Positions 17,803 through 27,653 are shown, counted from the first letter of the stretch. The stretch is DNA of 64,000 nucleotides from an uncultured Bacteroidales bacterium (GCA_902801485.1 CADCIP010000002.1:62001-126000), one strand, 5' to 3'. Program-made: numbers and translations. Notes: generated by a model not told the origin, from the letters alone.

Positions 17803-19815
17803 ATGACATTTCGCATGACTTTCAGTGCTGTCTTTTTTGCAGCTACCATGGGTCTTTCTGCCCAAACGCCTATGAAGGCTCCTGCCGGAGGCAAACTTAT
17901 CAGTGATGAATTAATTGGAATCTTCTTTGAAGACATCAGCAGTGCTGCTGACGGTGGTCTGTATGCCGAGCTTGTACAGAACGGCTCCTTTGAATTCAAC
18001 CCCACAGAGAAAGACGGTTGGGGACCAGGAACTGCATGGCACCTCCAGCGCCCAGGTCATTCTTTAGGCCGCATGGAACCGCGTATGGACAATACGCTGA
18101 ATGCCAACAATCCAACCTATATGCGCCTCTACATTGAGCGTGTGGGGCGTTACTATGATTTTGACGGCTGGACGGGTATTGGTCTGCAGAACGACGGTTT
18201 CGATGGTTTCTCTGTTAAGAAGGGTGCCAAATATGACTTCTCGGCTTTTATGCGTAATGTTCAGGGAGATGCCAAGAATGTACGCGTAGTGCTGACTGAG
18301 CCGCAAGGGTGGGGCAAGAGTCCCAAACTTCTGGCTGAGTCATACATTAAGGTAGATAATAATAGCTGGCGAAAATTCGAAGCGCAGCTATTGCCTAATG
18401 CCGACTGCAAGAATGCCGTTCTGCAAATCCTATCCGAGACCACAGGTGCCATGGATATGGACGAGATCTCGCTTATGCCCGAGGATACTTACAAGGGACA
18501 CGGACTGCGCAAGGATCTGGCACAGGCGCTGGCCGACCTTCACCCTAAGTTCATGCGCTTCCCCGGCGGTTGCGTGGTTCATGGAGGCGGTGACGGCTTC
18601 TGGGATACATACCGCTGGAAGACAACCATCGGACCTAAGGAACAGCGCCGTAGCCTTAAGAATTGCTGGGGCTACCATCAGAGCATGGGACTGGGGTACT
18701 ATGAATATTTCCAGTTCTGCGAAGACCTGGGTATGCAGCCGCTGCCTATTCTGCCTTGTGGCGTAAGCTGTCAGGGTGCCAACGGCGGTTGGGGCATGAA
18801 GAACCAGGCGCAGGATGTGGTTCCTATGAGCGAGATGGATGAATGGGCCGACGAGGCGCTCGACCTGATAGAATGGGCCAACGGTGATCCTGCTACCAGT
18901 AAGTGGGCTAAGATGCGTGCCGATGCCGGACACCCCGCACCCTTCAACCTGAAATACCTGGGTCTGGGCAACGAGGAGAGAATCTCTCCGGAATTCTGTG
19001 AACGCTTTACCTATATATATAATAAGGTAAAGGCTAAGCATCCCGAAATCGTGATTGTAGGTACAGCCGGTCCTGGCTCTCATCCCGGCAATCCCGACCT
19101 GGAGAACGGTTGGAAGCTGGCAGACGAACTGGGTATGCCCATTATCGACGAGCATTATTACGAGCCCAACACTTACTTCCTGAATCAGCGTCAGTACGAC
19201 AATTATCCGCGTAACCGTAAGACTAAGGTTTATCTGGGCGAATATGCCTCGAAAGACAAGAAGCTCATCGATGCACTGGCAGAAGGTCTGTACCTGCTTC
19301 ATGTGGAGCGCAACGGAGATGTTGTCTGTATGACCAGCTATGCACCTCTTTTTGCCCGCAAGAATGCCACCAACTGGAACCCCGACCTGATATACTTCGA
19401 CAACGAACGTCCCTTCCTGACATGCAGCTACTATGTTCAGCAGATGTTCGGCCAGAGTGCCGGTCAGTACTTCTACGGCAACTGCGTACGTTTCGAAGGG
19501 GATGCTGCCAAGGTGCTACAGCCTCAGGAGAATGTACATTACGGTCAGAGCGTTATTCTTAACGTTAAGACCCGTCAGTTGTTTGTGAAGTTGGTGAATG
19601 CCTCAGCTGATGCCAAGAAGGCCAATATTGACCTTTCTCGTTTCAAGGGTATGAAAGAAACGGCTGTAAAGACAGTTCTTTCTGGAAATCCTCAGGATGA
19701 GAACAACTTTGACCAGCAGCCTGTTTCGCCTAAGAAAGAGACTATTAAGGCTGAGAAGAAGTTCTCCATCGATCTTCAGCCATACTCTATGGTAATGATT
19801 ACCTATGAGCTTTAG
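17803..19815 (+). CDS. Secreted GH51 alpha-L-arabinofuranosidase
   Basis: The enzyme releases terminal alpha-L-arabinofuranose from arabinan, arabinoxylan or arabinogalactan by a retaining mechanism. The 670-residue protein has a signal peptide (MTFRMTFSAVFFAATMGLSAQ; a shorter start at 17815 is possible). A beta-sandwich carbohydrate-binding insertion lies at about 90-230 (YYDFDGWTGIGLQNDGFDGF). The catalytic barrel follows, with FMRFPGGCVVHGG near 248. The acid/base Glu is in YLGLGNEERI near 388 and the nucleophile Glu in VYLGEYASKD near 480. The C-terminal beta domain is normal. It ends in TAG, which matters for judging the amber codon at 62495. GH2 follows 107 bp downstream on the same strand, probably in the same transcript or a closely related one. 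Confidence 0.93.
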   Translation: MTFRMTFSAVFFAATMGLSAQTPMKAPAGGKLISDELIGIFFEDISSAADGGLYAELVQNGSFEFNPTEKDGWGPGTAWHLQRPGHSLGRMEPRMDNTLNANNPTYMRLYIERVGRYYDFDGWTGIGLQNDGFDGFSVKKGAKYDFSAFMRNVQGDAKNVRVVLTEPQGWGKSPKLLAESYIKVDNNSWRKFEAQLLPNADCKNAVLQILSETTGAMDMDEISLMPEDTYKGHGLRKDLAQALADLHPKFMRFPGGCVVHGGGDGFWDTYRWKTTIGPKEQRRSLKNCWGYHQSMGLGYYEYFQFCEDLGMQPLPILPCGVSCQGANGGWGMKNQAQDVVPMSEMDEWADEALDLIEWANGDPATSKWAKMRADAGHPAPFNLKYLGLGNEERISPEFCERFTYIYNKVKAKHPEIVIVGTAGPGSHPGNPDLENGWKLADELGMPIIDEHYYEPNTYFLNQRQYDNYPRNRKTKVYLGEYASKDKKLIDALAEGLYLLHVERNGDVVCMTSYAPLFARKNATNWNPDLIYFDNERPFLTCSYYVQQMFGQSAGQYFYGNCVRFEGDAAKVLQPQENVHYGQSVILNVKTRQLFVKLVNASADAKKANIDLSRFKGMKETAVKTVLSGNPQDENNFDQQPVSPKKETIKAEKKFSIDLQPYSMVMITYEL

Positions 19816-19876
19816 GGCTATTGCAGCGCTGACGCGCCTTTGGCTAATTGTAATAAAAGAGAGCAACCGATTTTAG

Positions 19877-19899
19877 ACTAGTAAAACTAGTTAAACTAG
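19877..19899. repeat. Three ACTAG units at 9-bp spacing upstream of GH2
   Basis: ACTAG occurs at 19877, 19886 and 19895 in a short AT-rich array before the GH2 ATG (19923). It may be simple repeat debris or a protein-binding array; nothing in the sequence decides. Confidence 0.5.
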
Positions 19900-19922
19900 C
19901 CATCCTAGAAAAAAAATAAAAC

Positions 19923-21770
19923 ATGAAAGGAAATAAAAGATTATTAGCTGCAATATTTAGCTTAGGCTGCATGCTTACGGCATGGGCAGCAGACAAGGAC
20001 GTACCGTTGATTCAGAATGTGATGGGCTACGAAAGCCAGTCATTGAACGGTGCATGGAATTACATTGTTGATGTGCAGGAGGAGGGATATTACGACTATC
20101 GCATGAATCCCACCCGTTGGGGCTTCTTCCAGAATGCAAAGCCGCAGAAGCCCGAGGATCTGATAGAATACGACTTCGACAAGTCACCCACCATGCAGAT
20201 TCCTTCGGACTGGAACACACAGGACGAGAAGCTGTTCTTTTATGAAGGAACCGTATGGTTTTATAAACAGTTTAGAGTTGATAGTTCAGCGTTTAGAGGT
20301 AATAGGGCTTTACTCTATTTCGGTGCTGTGAACTACGATGCTCATGTGTATGTGAATGGTCAGCATGTGGGACATCACATAGGTGGCTTTACTCCCTTCA
20401 ACTATGATGTTACCGACTTGCTGAAGGATGGCGAGAATAATGTAATCGTAAAGGTGGACAACAAGCGCCATGCCGAGGATGTGCCAACTCAGATTTTCGA
20501 CTGGTGGAACTATGGCGGCATTACGCGCGATGTGAAGCTGGTAAGTGTTCCTGCCGTTTATCTCGAGGACTACAGCCTAGGCCTTGAAAAAATGAAAAGT
20601 GAAGGAGTGAAGAGTGTAAAATCAAGGACTATCTCTTTCTCTGCCAAGCTGAACAAGGCTGAGGCTGGTCAGCAAGTTACCCTCAGTATTCCCGAACTGA
20701 AAATCGAGAAATCTTTCACCACCGATGCCGATGGCAAGGTCAATTCTCAATTCTCAATTGTCAATTCTCAATTAAAGAAGTTCCAGCTCTGGTCGCCCGA
20801 GAATCCCAAGCTCTATCAGGTAAAGATAAGCATGGGCGCTAATACTGTCAGCGATGAAATAGGTTTCCGTACCATCGAGACACGTGATAAACAGATACTT
20901 CTGAACGGAAAGCCTATCTTCCTGAAAGGCATTAGTATACATAATGAGAAACCCAACGGCGGCGGTCGTGCCAACAGCGTTGAGGATGCTCGTACCTTAC
21001 TCTCTTGGGCCAAGGAACTAGGCTGTAACTTTGTACGTCTGGCACACTATCCTCACCATGAGGAGATGGTGCGCGAGGCAGAGAAGATGGGTATCTTAGT
21101 ATGGTCCGAGATTCCCGTTTACTGGACCATTGCCTGGAAGAATCCAAAGACCTACGAGAACGCCAAGAATCAGCTGACAGATATGATTTCGCGCGACCAT
21201 AACCGTGCCAACATCATCATCTGGAGTATCGCCAACGAGACGCCACATTCGCCAGAGCGCGACACATTCCTGGGCAACCTGGCCCAGTATGCCCGTACGT
21301 TGGACAATACCCGTCTGATCTCTATGGCAATGGAAGTTACGGGTGCTTCTAACTATGTGAACCGACTGAACGACAATATGAACAAGTATGTGGATGTGGT
21401 AAGCTTCAACCAGTATATCGGTTGGTATCGCGATGTGAACGATGCCCCCAAGATGAAGTGGGAGATACCTTACAACAAACCGGTTATTATCAGTGAGTTC
21501 GGCGGTGGTGCCCGCTATGGATTGCACGGCCCTAAGAATCAGCGTTGGACCGAAGAGTTCCAGGAGAACCTGTATATCGAGAACTGCGCGATGCTGGACA
21601 AGATTGACGGCCTTGCAGGTACTACGCCCTGGATTCTGAAGGATTTCCGCTCGCCCCGCCGTGTTCTGCCCGGTGTGCAGGACTATTACAACCGCAAAGG
21701 ATTATTCAGTGATAAGGGAGAAAAGAAGAAAGCTTTCTACGTACTGAAGAAGTGGTACGAAGGGAAATAA
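19923..21770 (+). CDS. Secreted GH2 glycoside hydrolase (beta-glucuronidase/beta-galactosidase type)
   Basis: This 615-residue enzyme has a signal peptide (ends TAWA) and the GH2 order. First is a sugar-binding jelly roll (about 35-215, GAVNYDAHVYVNGQHVGHH), then an immunoglobulin-like domain (about 220-325), then a (beta/alpha)8 barrel (about 330-615). The acid/base Glu is in IIWSIANETPHSPE and the nucleophile in PVIISEFGGGARYG. The exact sugar (beta-glucuronate, beta-galactose, or other) cannot be told from sequence alone; the shortness and the SEFGGGA signature favour the glucuronidase-like group. Two AT-rich simple-repeat insertions lie in frame inside the Ig-like domain, encoding KMKSEGVKSVKSR (around 20589) and NSQFSIVNSQLKK (around 20741). 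A third repeat-like segment encodes RVDSSAFRGNR (around 20275). It ends at a bidirectional terminator. Confidence 0.88.
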   Translation: MKGNKRLLAAIFSLGCMLTAWAADKDVPLIQNVMGYESQSLNGAWNYIVDVQEEGYYDYRMNPTRWGFFQNAKPQKPEDLIEYDFDKSPTMQIPSDWNTQDEKLFFYEGTVWFYKQFRVDSSAFRGNRALLYFGAVNYDAHVYVNGQHVGHHIGGFTPFNYDVTDLLKDGENNVIVKVDNKRHAEDVPTQIFDWWNYGGITRDVKLVSVPAVYLEDYSLGLEKMKSEGVKSVKSRTISFSAKLNKAEAGQQVTLSIPELKIEKSFTTDADGKVNSQFSIVNSQLKKFQLWSPENPKLYQVKISMGANTVSDEIGFRTIETRDKQILLNGKPIFLKGISIHNEKPNGGGRANSVEDARTLLSWAKELGCNFVRLAHYPHHEEMVREAEKMGILVWSEIPVYWTIAWKNPKTYENAKNQLTDMISRDHNRANIIIWSIANETPHSPERDTFLGNLAQYARTLDNTRLISMAMEVTGASNYVNRLNDNMNKYVDVVSFNQYIGWYRDVNDAPKMKWEIPYNKPVIISEFGGGARYGLHGPKNQRWTEEFQENLYIENCAMLDKIDGLAGTTPWILKDFRSPRRVLPGVQDYYNRKGLFSDKGEKKKAFYVLKKWYEGK

Positions 21771-21774
21771 AAAA

Positions 21775-21807
21775 AAAGAGCCTGCGAAAAAAATTAGCAG
21801 GCTCTTT
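21775..21807. terminator. Bidirectional terminator between convergent genes
   Basis: AAAGAGCCTGC, an A-rich 11-base loop and GCAGGCTCTTT give an 11-bp stem. U-rich runs lie on both sides (CTTTCTTG on plus; a run of A on plus becomes U on minus). It serves GH2 (plus) and the kinase-like gene (minus). Confidence 0.9.
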
Positions 21808-21829
21808 CTTGTTTTGTTGATGTGATAGC

Positions 21830-22462
21830 TTATTTATTAAATTCCATCTTATGACGGATTTGTTCAGCTAAAAACATGGCAACTTTCTCTGGTTGTAATC
21901 CCGTAACGTTTAAAGTAAAGTTGTAGTTACGTGCATCGTAACGGGAAGTTCCTGTAACATTCTTCACAAAAGTATCGCGCTCTCTGTCCACTTTGTCAAC
22001 TACTGCTGCAGCGTCTTCATAGGAAAGGTTTTGTCTCTGAGCAATATTTTTGATACGGGCTTCGTGGTCTGCAATGATGAGCAGATGTAAAGCATTAGGA
22101 TTTTCACGGAAAATGTGAAATCCCGCACGACCTATGATAATGCAGCTATCCTTCTCTGCCAGTTCCTGAAGCAAACGTGCCTCAGCATTGTAGATTTTAA
22201 TGGGTGTAACCTCTGATTTATTGCCAGGAGAATAACTGACTGCACCAAATTGCTGGTAGAAACGACAAAAGTCACTCCACCAGTTTGTTTTCTGGGCTTT
22301 CACACGTTCGATATGTTCAACTGTCATGTCAAATTTCTCTGCAATGCTGTCAAGCATCAGACGGTCATAAACTTTCAAACCCAAATTTTCACCTAAAAGG
22401 TGTGCTATCCTTCCGCCTCTTGAGCCACACTCACGGTTGATGGTTATGATAATTTTGTTCAT
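21830..22462 (-). CDS. Cytidylate kinase-like protein
   Basis: This 210-residue P-loop protein belongs to the cytidylate-kinase-like family, distinct from true Cmk. Its N-terminus ITINRECGSRGGRIAHLLGE contains the modified nucleotide-binding loop. Further family features are YDRLMLDSIAEKFDM near residue 32, CIIIGRAGFHIFRE near 108, and the Arg-rich lid region VDKVDRERDTFVKNVTG near 155. The natural substrate of this family is not settled. It stands alone between two GH2 genes, converging with one and divergent from the other, so its place here seems accidental rather than functional. Confidence 0.83.
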   Translation of the reverse strand: MNKIIITINRECGSRGGRIAHLLGENLGLKVYDRLMLDSIAEKFDMTVEHIERVKAQKTNWWSDFCRFYQQFGAVSYSPGNKSEVTPIKIYNAEARLLQELAEKDSCIIIGRAGFHIFRENPNALHLLIIADHEARIKNIAQRQNLSYEDAAAVVDKVDRERDTFVKNVTGTSRYDARNYNFTLNVTGLQPEKVAMFLAEQIRHKMEFNK

Positions 22463-22781
22463 TGGTAAATATGTTTAAGTAAAGATAATTGTTCATCGAA
22501 TAAAAGTTTTTTCTTTAATTTTGGTGTAAAGTTACTAAATTAAGCACGCAAATGCAATAGTATGTACAAAAACAATTCTGTTATTTTGCAAATTCTAGTA
22601 TAAGGTACATTGTTTTATTAAAATAGACCCAGTTAAACAAAACCAAATAAGCATAAAAACCTAAATTATGAAAAAAAGACGCATAACGGAAAAATATTCT
22701 TCAAATTTAATCTGCATTTAGGGAATTAGTTATATTTTTGCAAAAATAATACTACAATTAAGCAATTAATCGACAAATATT
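22463..22781. other. AT-rich divergent intergenic region
   Basis: No gene is visible. The region carries the promoters of the kinase-like gene (minus) and the second GH2 (plus). The best element is TATTTTTG at 22733-22740 on the plus strand, 42 bp before the GH2 ATG. Confidence 0.6.
22733..22740 (+). promoter_or_regulatory. Candidate -7 element for the second GH2 gene
   Basis: TATTTTTG fits TAnnTTTG; the -33 position is not convincing. Confidence 0.4.
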
Positions 22782-25118
22782 ATGAAGAAGGTATCACTTA
22801 GCCACCTGGCACTGATTACATTGAGCATGGGCTTGTGCCTGAGTATCAAAGCACAAACAAAGTTGCTTTTTGATAAGGGCTGGCAATTTACACGAAACGG
22901 AAATACTATCGCAGTAGATTTGCCACATGATTGGGACATCTACGACTCGCCTGACCCTGCAACAGGCGCTACAGGTACCGGAGGAGGTTGGTTCCAAGGC
23001 GGAAAGGCTGAATACAGAAAAAAGTTCAGAGTGGAAAATGCAGAACTAAAAGACGACAGTCGGGCAAAATTACACTTCGAGGGTGTTTATCAGAGGGCAG
23101 AAGTTTTTATAAACGGACAGAAAGCAGGTCAGCATAGCTATGGCTATACACCTTTCACAATCGATATAACACCATATCTCTATAAGGACAATCGCGAGAA
23201 CGAGGTAGTAGTGAAGGTTGACAACAGCGGGCAACCCAACTGCCGCTGGTATAGTGGTTCTGGCATCTACCGACACGTCTGGCTTCTGACGATGCCTGCA
23301 TTGCATATTGCCGAGAATGGAGTATTCATTATTACCCCGGAAGTAACAAAAGATAAAGCTATTATTCAAGTTGAAGTAACGGTACAAAACGAAGCAGCAA
23401 CCGCACTGCGCGATTTCGTAGAGGTGGAAGGACAGAAAAAAGAGGTTGTACTGGATGCCGGTGAAAGCAAATCCATACTGTTTACTTATACCATCGAACG
23501 TCCACAGCTTTGGTCGCCCAATTCACCATATCTTTATACAGCCAATGCAAAACTCTCGAATCATAACTCTCGACTTTCCACGAAGTTTGGTGTTCGTACT
23601 TTCTCGTTTGATGCAGAAAAGGGATTTATTCTGAACGGCATACCTTTGCTCATTAACGGTTCATGTGTACATCACGATGATGGCATCCTTGGTGCGATGG
23701 CCTTTGACGATGCCGAAATCCGTAAGGTAAGATTGATGAAGGAGGCAGGTTTCAACCTGATTCGTACCTCGCATAACCCTACTACACGTGCTTTCCTTGA
23801 TGCATGCGACTCTTTGGGTATGCTAGTAATTGGTGAGGCTTTCGACGGATGGCGTTCGGCTAAACTGAAGTATGATTATTCTACACTTATCGACTCATGC
23901 TATCGCGAAGATATATATGCAATGGTTCTGCGCGACCGCAACCATCCTAGTATCATTTCATGGAGTATTGGAAACGAAGTCATCGAACGCAAGGAAATAC
24001 GTGTGATAACTACTGCCAGACAACTGAAAGCGGCCGTTCTGGAGTGTGACACAACGCGCCCCGTAACAGAGGCCCTATGTGCATGGGATCGCGACTGGGA
24101 AATCTATGACCCACATGCAGAAGTGCTGGATGTAGTAGGCTATAACTATATGATATTTAAGCATGCAAGCGACCACCAGCGCAATCCGAATCGGGTAATG
24201 TGGCAGACAGAAAGCTATCCGCGTGATGCCTTTAGGAACTGGTCTGTAGTAAATGATTTTCCCTACGTGGTTGGCGATATGGTGTGGACAGGTCTTGACT
24301 ATATGGGTGAGTCTGGTATTGGCAGGTATTATTACGAGGGCGAGCGTCCAGGCGAGAGTTTTGCCGAAGGCGGACAACCCGACTGGCATGGTGCTTACTG
24401 TGGTGATGTGGATGTGACAGGATGGCGTAAGCCTATCAGTCACTATCGAGAGATGTTGTGGAGCGATAAGTCCAATCTCTATATGGCTGTAAAAGAACCT
24501 GACGGCTATCTGGGTAAAATTAAGGAAACCATGTGGAGTGTATGGCCCACTTGGGAGAGCTGGACTTGGCCAGGTTGGGAAGGGAAACCCGTTGATGTGG
24601 AGGTGTACACCAAGGCACATGAGGTTAAACTATATTTAAACGACAAACTCATTGGAACTAAAAACGTTAATCGCGAAACACAATTTAAAGCAGTATTTAA
24701 CGTTCCTTACCAAGCAGGTACCTTGCGTGCTGAGGCTGACGGAAAGAGCGTAACACTATGCACCGTCGGAAACCCAGCAAGACTGCGACTGGCGACTGAT
24801 AAACAAGCATTGAAGGCAGATGGGCAATCACTGGCGTTCATTACAGTTGAAGTTGTAGATAAGAACGGGAACGTATGTCCCAATGCTGCTATCCCCTGTG
24901 AAGTAAATGTAAGCGGTCAAGGCCAACTGATGTCAGCAGCCTCAGCAGACCTTAAAGACCGAGAACCTTCTACCTCTGAACACTTTACTACATGGAAAGG
25001 CCGTGCTTTGGTAGTAGTGCGTAGCACGCAGAAGAAGGGTAAGGCGCAAATCAGCATCAAAAGCAAACTTCCAACAGCAACAATCAAACTCCCGGTTGAG
25101 TTCCTTCCGGGTTATTGA
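22782..25118 (+). CDS. Secreted GH2 beta-galactosidase-type enzyme with C-terminal Ig-like domains
   Basis: The 778-residue protein starts with a signal peptide (ends SIKAQ). A jelly-roll domain has DLPHDWDIYDSPDP near 45 and GVYQRAEVFINGQKAG near 100. An Ig-like domain follows, then a barrel with RTSHNPTTRAFLDACD, the acid/base Glu in IISWSIGNEVIER near 400, and the nucleophile Glu in VMWQTESYPRD near 475. After the barrel come a DUF4982-like sandwich (PVDVEVYTKAHEVKLYLND) and a further Ig/Big-like domain to the C-terminus. This layout is common in Bacteroidota beta-galactosidases acting on plant glycans. A short simple-repeat insertion encoding KLSNHNSRLS lies at about 23553-23580 in the Ig-like domain. 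The 3' end overlaps the convergent anti-sigma-like kinase gene by 7 bp. Confidence 0.9.
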   Translation: MKKVSLSHLALITLSMGLCLSIKAQTKLLFDKGWQFTRNGNTIAVDLPHDWDIYDSPDPATGATGTGGGWFQGGKAEYRKKFRVENAELKDDSRAKLHFEGVYQRAEVFINGQKAGQHSYGYTPFTIDITPYLYKDNRENEVVVKVDNSGQPNCRWYSGSGIYRHVWLLTMPALHIAENGVFIITPEVTKDKAIIQVEVTVQNEAATALRDFVEVEGQKKEVVLDAGESKSILFTYTIERPQLWSPNSPYLYTANAKLSNHNSRLSTKFGVRTFSFDAEKGFILNGIPLLINGSCVHHDDGILGAMAFDDAEIRKVRLMKEAGFNLIRTSHNPTTRAFLDACDSLGMLVIGEAFDGWRSAKLKYDYSTLIDSCYREDIYAMVLRDRNHPSIISWSIGNEVIERKEIRVITTARQLKAAVLECDTTRPVTEALCAWDRDWEIYDPHAEVLDVVGYNYMIFKHASDHQRNPNRVMWQTESYPRDAFRNWSVVNDFPYVVGDMVWTGLDYMGESGIGRYYYEGERPGESFAEGGQPDWHGAYCGDVDVTGWRKPISHYREMLWSDKSNLYMAVKEPDGYLGKIKETMWSVWPTWESWTWPGWEGKPVDVEVYTKAHEVKLYLNDKLIGTKNVNRETQFKAVFNVPYQAGTLRAEADGKSVTLCTVGNPARLRLATDKQALKADGQSLAFITVEVVDKNGNVCPNAAIPCEVNVSGQGQLMSAASADLKDREPSTSEHFTTWKGRALVVVRSTQKKGKAQISIKSKLPTATIKLPVEFLPGY

Positions 25119-25528
25119 TTGTTGTCTCTAATAACTTTTTCGATAGTAAGAACATTTTTGTTATTTATATACGAATAGCGGATGTCGTCCATCTTACGGA
25201 TAGTAAGCAAAATGCCTAAGCCGCCAATGGGACGTTTCTTCCAACTTAGAGTGGTATCCGGATTTTTCTGTTCTAATGGGTTGAAAGGCATTCCACCATC
25301 CTCAAAGGAAATGATGATACTGTCGGCCTTCTGGATTTCAATATCCATAAAACCATCGGCACCTTCGGGATAGGCATATTTCACCACATTTGTTATTATT
25401 TCCTCACATGCCAGACGTAAGAGCAAAATCTCTTTTAGGCTACAAGAAGAAACTTCCGGTGACTTTAGAACTGCACTAAGGATTGTCCGTGTCTGTCCTT
25501 TGATGGGTTGAAAATGAAACTTACTCAT
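25112..25528 (-). CDS. RsbW-like serine-protein kinase (HATPase_c), partner-switching anti-factor
   Basis: In the known systems such kinases phosphorylate a STAS partner and, when released from it, bind and block a sigma factor or other target. The 138-residue protein has the GHKL ATPase signature. The N-box is in LACEEIITNVVKYAYPEG near residue 40, the G1 box in SFEDGGMPFNP near 74, and the G2 region in RPIGGLGILLTIRKMDD near 98. It is the last gene of a minus-strand run, 2 bp after the debranching enzyme. A STAS protein and a PP2C phosphatase lie in the same run, so the full switch is present. No sigma factor is encoded nearby; the target is unknown. Confidence 0.87.
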   Translation of the reverse strand: MSKFHFQPIKGQTRTILSAVLKSPEVSSCSLKEILLLRLACEEIITNVVKYAYPEGADGFMDIEIQKADSIIISFEDGGMPFNPLEQKNPDTTLSWKKRPIGGLGILLTIRKMDDIRYSYINNKNVLTIEKVIRDNNQ

Positions 25529-25530
25529 TA

Positions 25531-27648
25531 TTATTTACCAACTAATATGATGATAGAGCGGGGCCCTACCAGAACTTCATGCTGATTATCAATAACAGGT
25601 TCCTGTCCTGGCTCGAAGATATCTTCTGGAGCGTTCATGCCCGTATTGGTAAAGACATGCCAGACCTTCCCTTGGGGTAGCATAGGCAGTTCGAAGCCAT
25701 GCATCTCCCAGTGCATATTAATTGCCACATAGATGAAATCGTCTGCTTCTCCATCCGTTTCGGCATATAGCCCGTTCAGCATAAATGCCACAGTCAGGTT
25801 ATTATGACCTGTTTCGGGTTGCCATGCCCTAACACCGTGCCATGAGAAATCGGGATAACCCAGATTGCGAAAGTCGCTATGACTTAGATGATCTTCATAG
25901 CGAAGCACCTTATGCAGGCGACGAAACAGGATCATCCGCCTGAAGAACCTGAAGATATCTGCATTCTTCTCCAGATTGTTCCAATCGAGCCAGGCAATCT
26001 CATTATCCTGACAGTATGCATTGTTATTACCTTGCTGAGAGTTGCCAATCTCGTCGCCAGACAATACCATAGGGATTCCCTGACTAACCATAAGCAACGA
26101 AATGGCGTTCTTGATTTGCTGATGTCGCAGATGGTTAATGTCTGGATCGTTACATTCGCCTTCAAATCCGCAATTCCAACTATTATTAAGATTCTCACCA
26201 TCGCAGTTATTCTCTCCGTTGGCTTCGTTGTGCTTATTGTTGTACGAGACAAGATCCATCAGTGTAAAACCATCGTGCGCTGTAATAAAGTTAACGCTTG
26301 CCTTAATGCCTCTTTTCTGTGAAGCGTAGAGGTCGGGCGAACCAATGATACGTTCCTTCACATCTGCCAGCACTTGTTCATCGCTCTTCAGGAAGCGGCG
26401 CATGCTATCGCGGAACTTACCATTCCATTCTGCCCAGCGTCCCCAAGAGGGGAAGGAGCCAACCTGATAAAGACCGCCTGCATCCCAGGCTTCTGCTATC
26501 AGTTTTGTCTTACCTAAGATAGGATCGTGTGCCAAGGATTCCAGCAGTGGAGGATTAGACATGGGATTGCCGTTTTGGTCGCGTCCCAAAATCGCAGCCA
26601 GATCAAACCGGAACCCGTCAATGTGGTAATCGGTAACCCAGTAGCGAAGACTTTCCACAATCATATCACGCACGTTGGGATTGTTGCAGTTTAGCGTATT
26701 GCCACATCCGCTAAAATTGAAGTAGTAGCCTTCTGGCGTAAGCATGTAGTAAGTCTTATTGTCTATGCCGCGATAAGAGATGTAAGGACCATTTTCATTG
26801 CCCTCAGCTGTATGGTTGAACACCACATCAAGTATCACCTCTATACCATTGGTATGCAGTTTTTTCACCAAGTTCTTCAGTTCATCCACTTGCATGCCGA
26901 ACCGTCCTGATGAGGCGTATGCGGCTTTAGGTGCAAAGAATCCCACGTTACTGTACCCCCATAGGTTGCAGAGTTGTCGTCCGTCAACCGGCGAGATACG
27001 GGAGTTTTCAAATTCGTCAAACTCATGAATAGGCATCAGTTCCACACAGTTGATACCCAACTCCTTTAAGTAGGGAATCTTTTCGACAATACCGGCAAAG
27101 GTTCCGGGATGTTTCACATTAGCACCCTTGCCACATGTAAAGTTACGTACGTGCATCTCATAGACAACGAGGTCATTGACGGGTGTTTCCAGGGGCATAT
27201 CGTTCTCCCAATCGAAATCATCGAAAACCACACGGGCACGATATTGATATATTTTATCCCAATTGGGCAACTGTCCCCAAACGTCACGCCCTGCTATCAG
27301 TTTAGCGTATGGGTCAAGCAGAATTTTCGATTTATCAAAGCGGTGTCCTTCTTCTGGTTGGAATGGACCGTCCATACGGTATCCGTATTCGATGTCCTCA
27401 TAATCTAAGTCAAAGATAATCATCGAAAAAACATTACCCATCCTGAACTCTTTGAAAAATGGAATTTCGACGAACGGTTTTTCTTCGTGTTTGTGGAAAA
27501 GCACCAATGTGCAGTCTGTGGCATAGCGTGAATACACCGAGAAGTTTACCATATTGCCAAAGACCATTGCACCGAACGGATAAGGGCGACCTGCACGCAA
27601 CTTCAATCCTTTATACTCATGTGTAGGGAATAAATCTACTCTTTGCAT
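25531..27648 (-). CDS. glgX: GlgX-type glycogen debranching enzyme (GH13 isoamylase family)
   Basis: The enzyme hydrolyses alpha-1,6 branches of glycogen or limit dextrin in the cytoplasm (no signal peptide). The 705-residue protein has an N-terminal early-set domain (about 10-150, FGAMVFGNMVNFSVYSR) and a GH13 barrel. Region I is VVFNHTAEGNENGP. Region II carries the nucleophile Asp in DGFRFDLAAILGRD. Region III carries Glu in KLIAEAWDAGGLYQVG. Region IV is FITAHDGFTLMDLVSYN, the typical isoamylase/GlgX form. A C-terminal beta domain follows. It lies 5 bp after the STAS gene and 2 bp before the kinase gene, so it is cotranscribed with partner-switch regulators, an unusual setting for a metabolic enzyme. 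Confidence 0.92.
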   Translation of the reverse strand: MQRVDLFPTHEYKGLKLRAGRPYPFGAMVFGNMVNFSVYSRYATDCTLVLFHKHEEKPFVEIPFFKEFRMGNVFSMIIFDLDYEDIEYGYRMDGPFQPEEGHRFDKSKILLDPYAKLIAGRDVWGQLPNWDKIYQYRARVVFDDFDWENDMPLETPVNDLVVYEMHVRNFTCGKGANVKHPGTFAGIVEKIPYLKELGINCVELMPIHEFDEFENSRISPVDGRQLCNLWGYSNVGFFAPKAAYASSGRFGMQVDELKNLVKKLHTNGIEVILDVVFNHTAEGNENGPYISYRGIDNKTYYMLTPEGYYFNFSGCGNTLNCNNPNVRDMIVESLRYWVTDYHIDGFRFDLAAILGRDQNGNPMSNPPLLESLAHDPILGKTKLIAEAWDAGGLYQVGSFPSWGRWAEWNGKFRDSMRRFLKSDEQVLADVKERIIGSPDLYASQKRGIKASVNFITAHDGFTLMDLVSYNNKHNEANGENNCDGENLNNSWNCGFEGECNDPDINHLRHQQIKNAISLLMVSQGIPMVLSGDEIGNSQQGNNNAYCQDNEIAWLDWNNLEKNADIFRFFRRMILFRRLHKVLRYEDHLSHSDFRNLGYPDFSWHGVRAWQPETGHNNLTVAFMLNGLYAETDGEADDFIYVAINMHWEMHGFELPMLPQGKVWHVFTNTGMNAPEDIFEPGQEPVIDNQHEVLVGPRSIIILVGK

Positions 27649-27653
27649 AACAA

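Noticed and set aside
18430-19302. 290-codon frame opposite GH51
   Set aside because: Antisense shadow of the conserved catalytic barrel.
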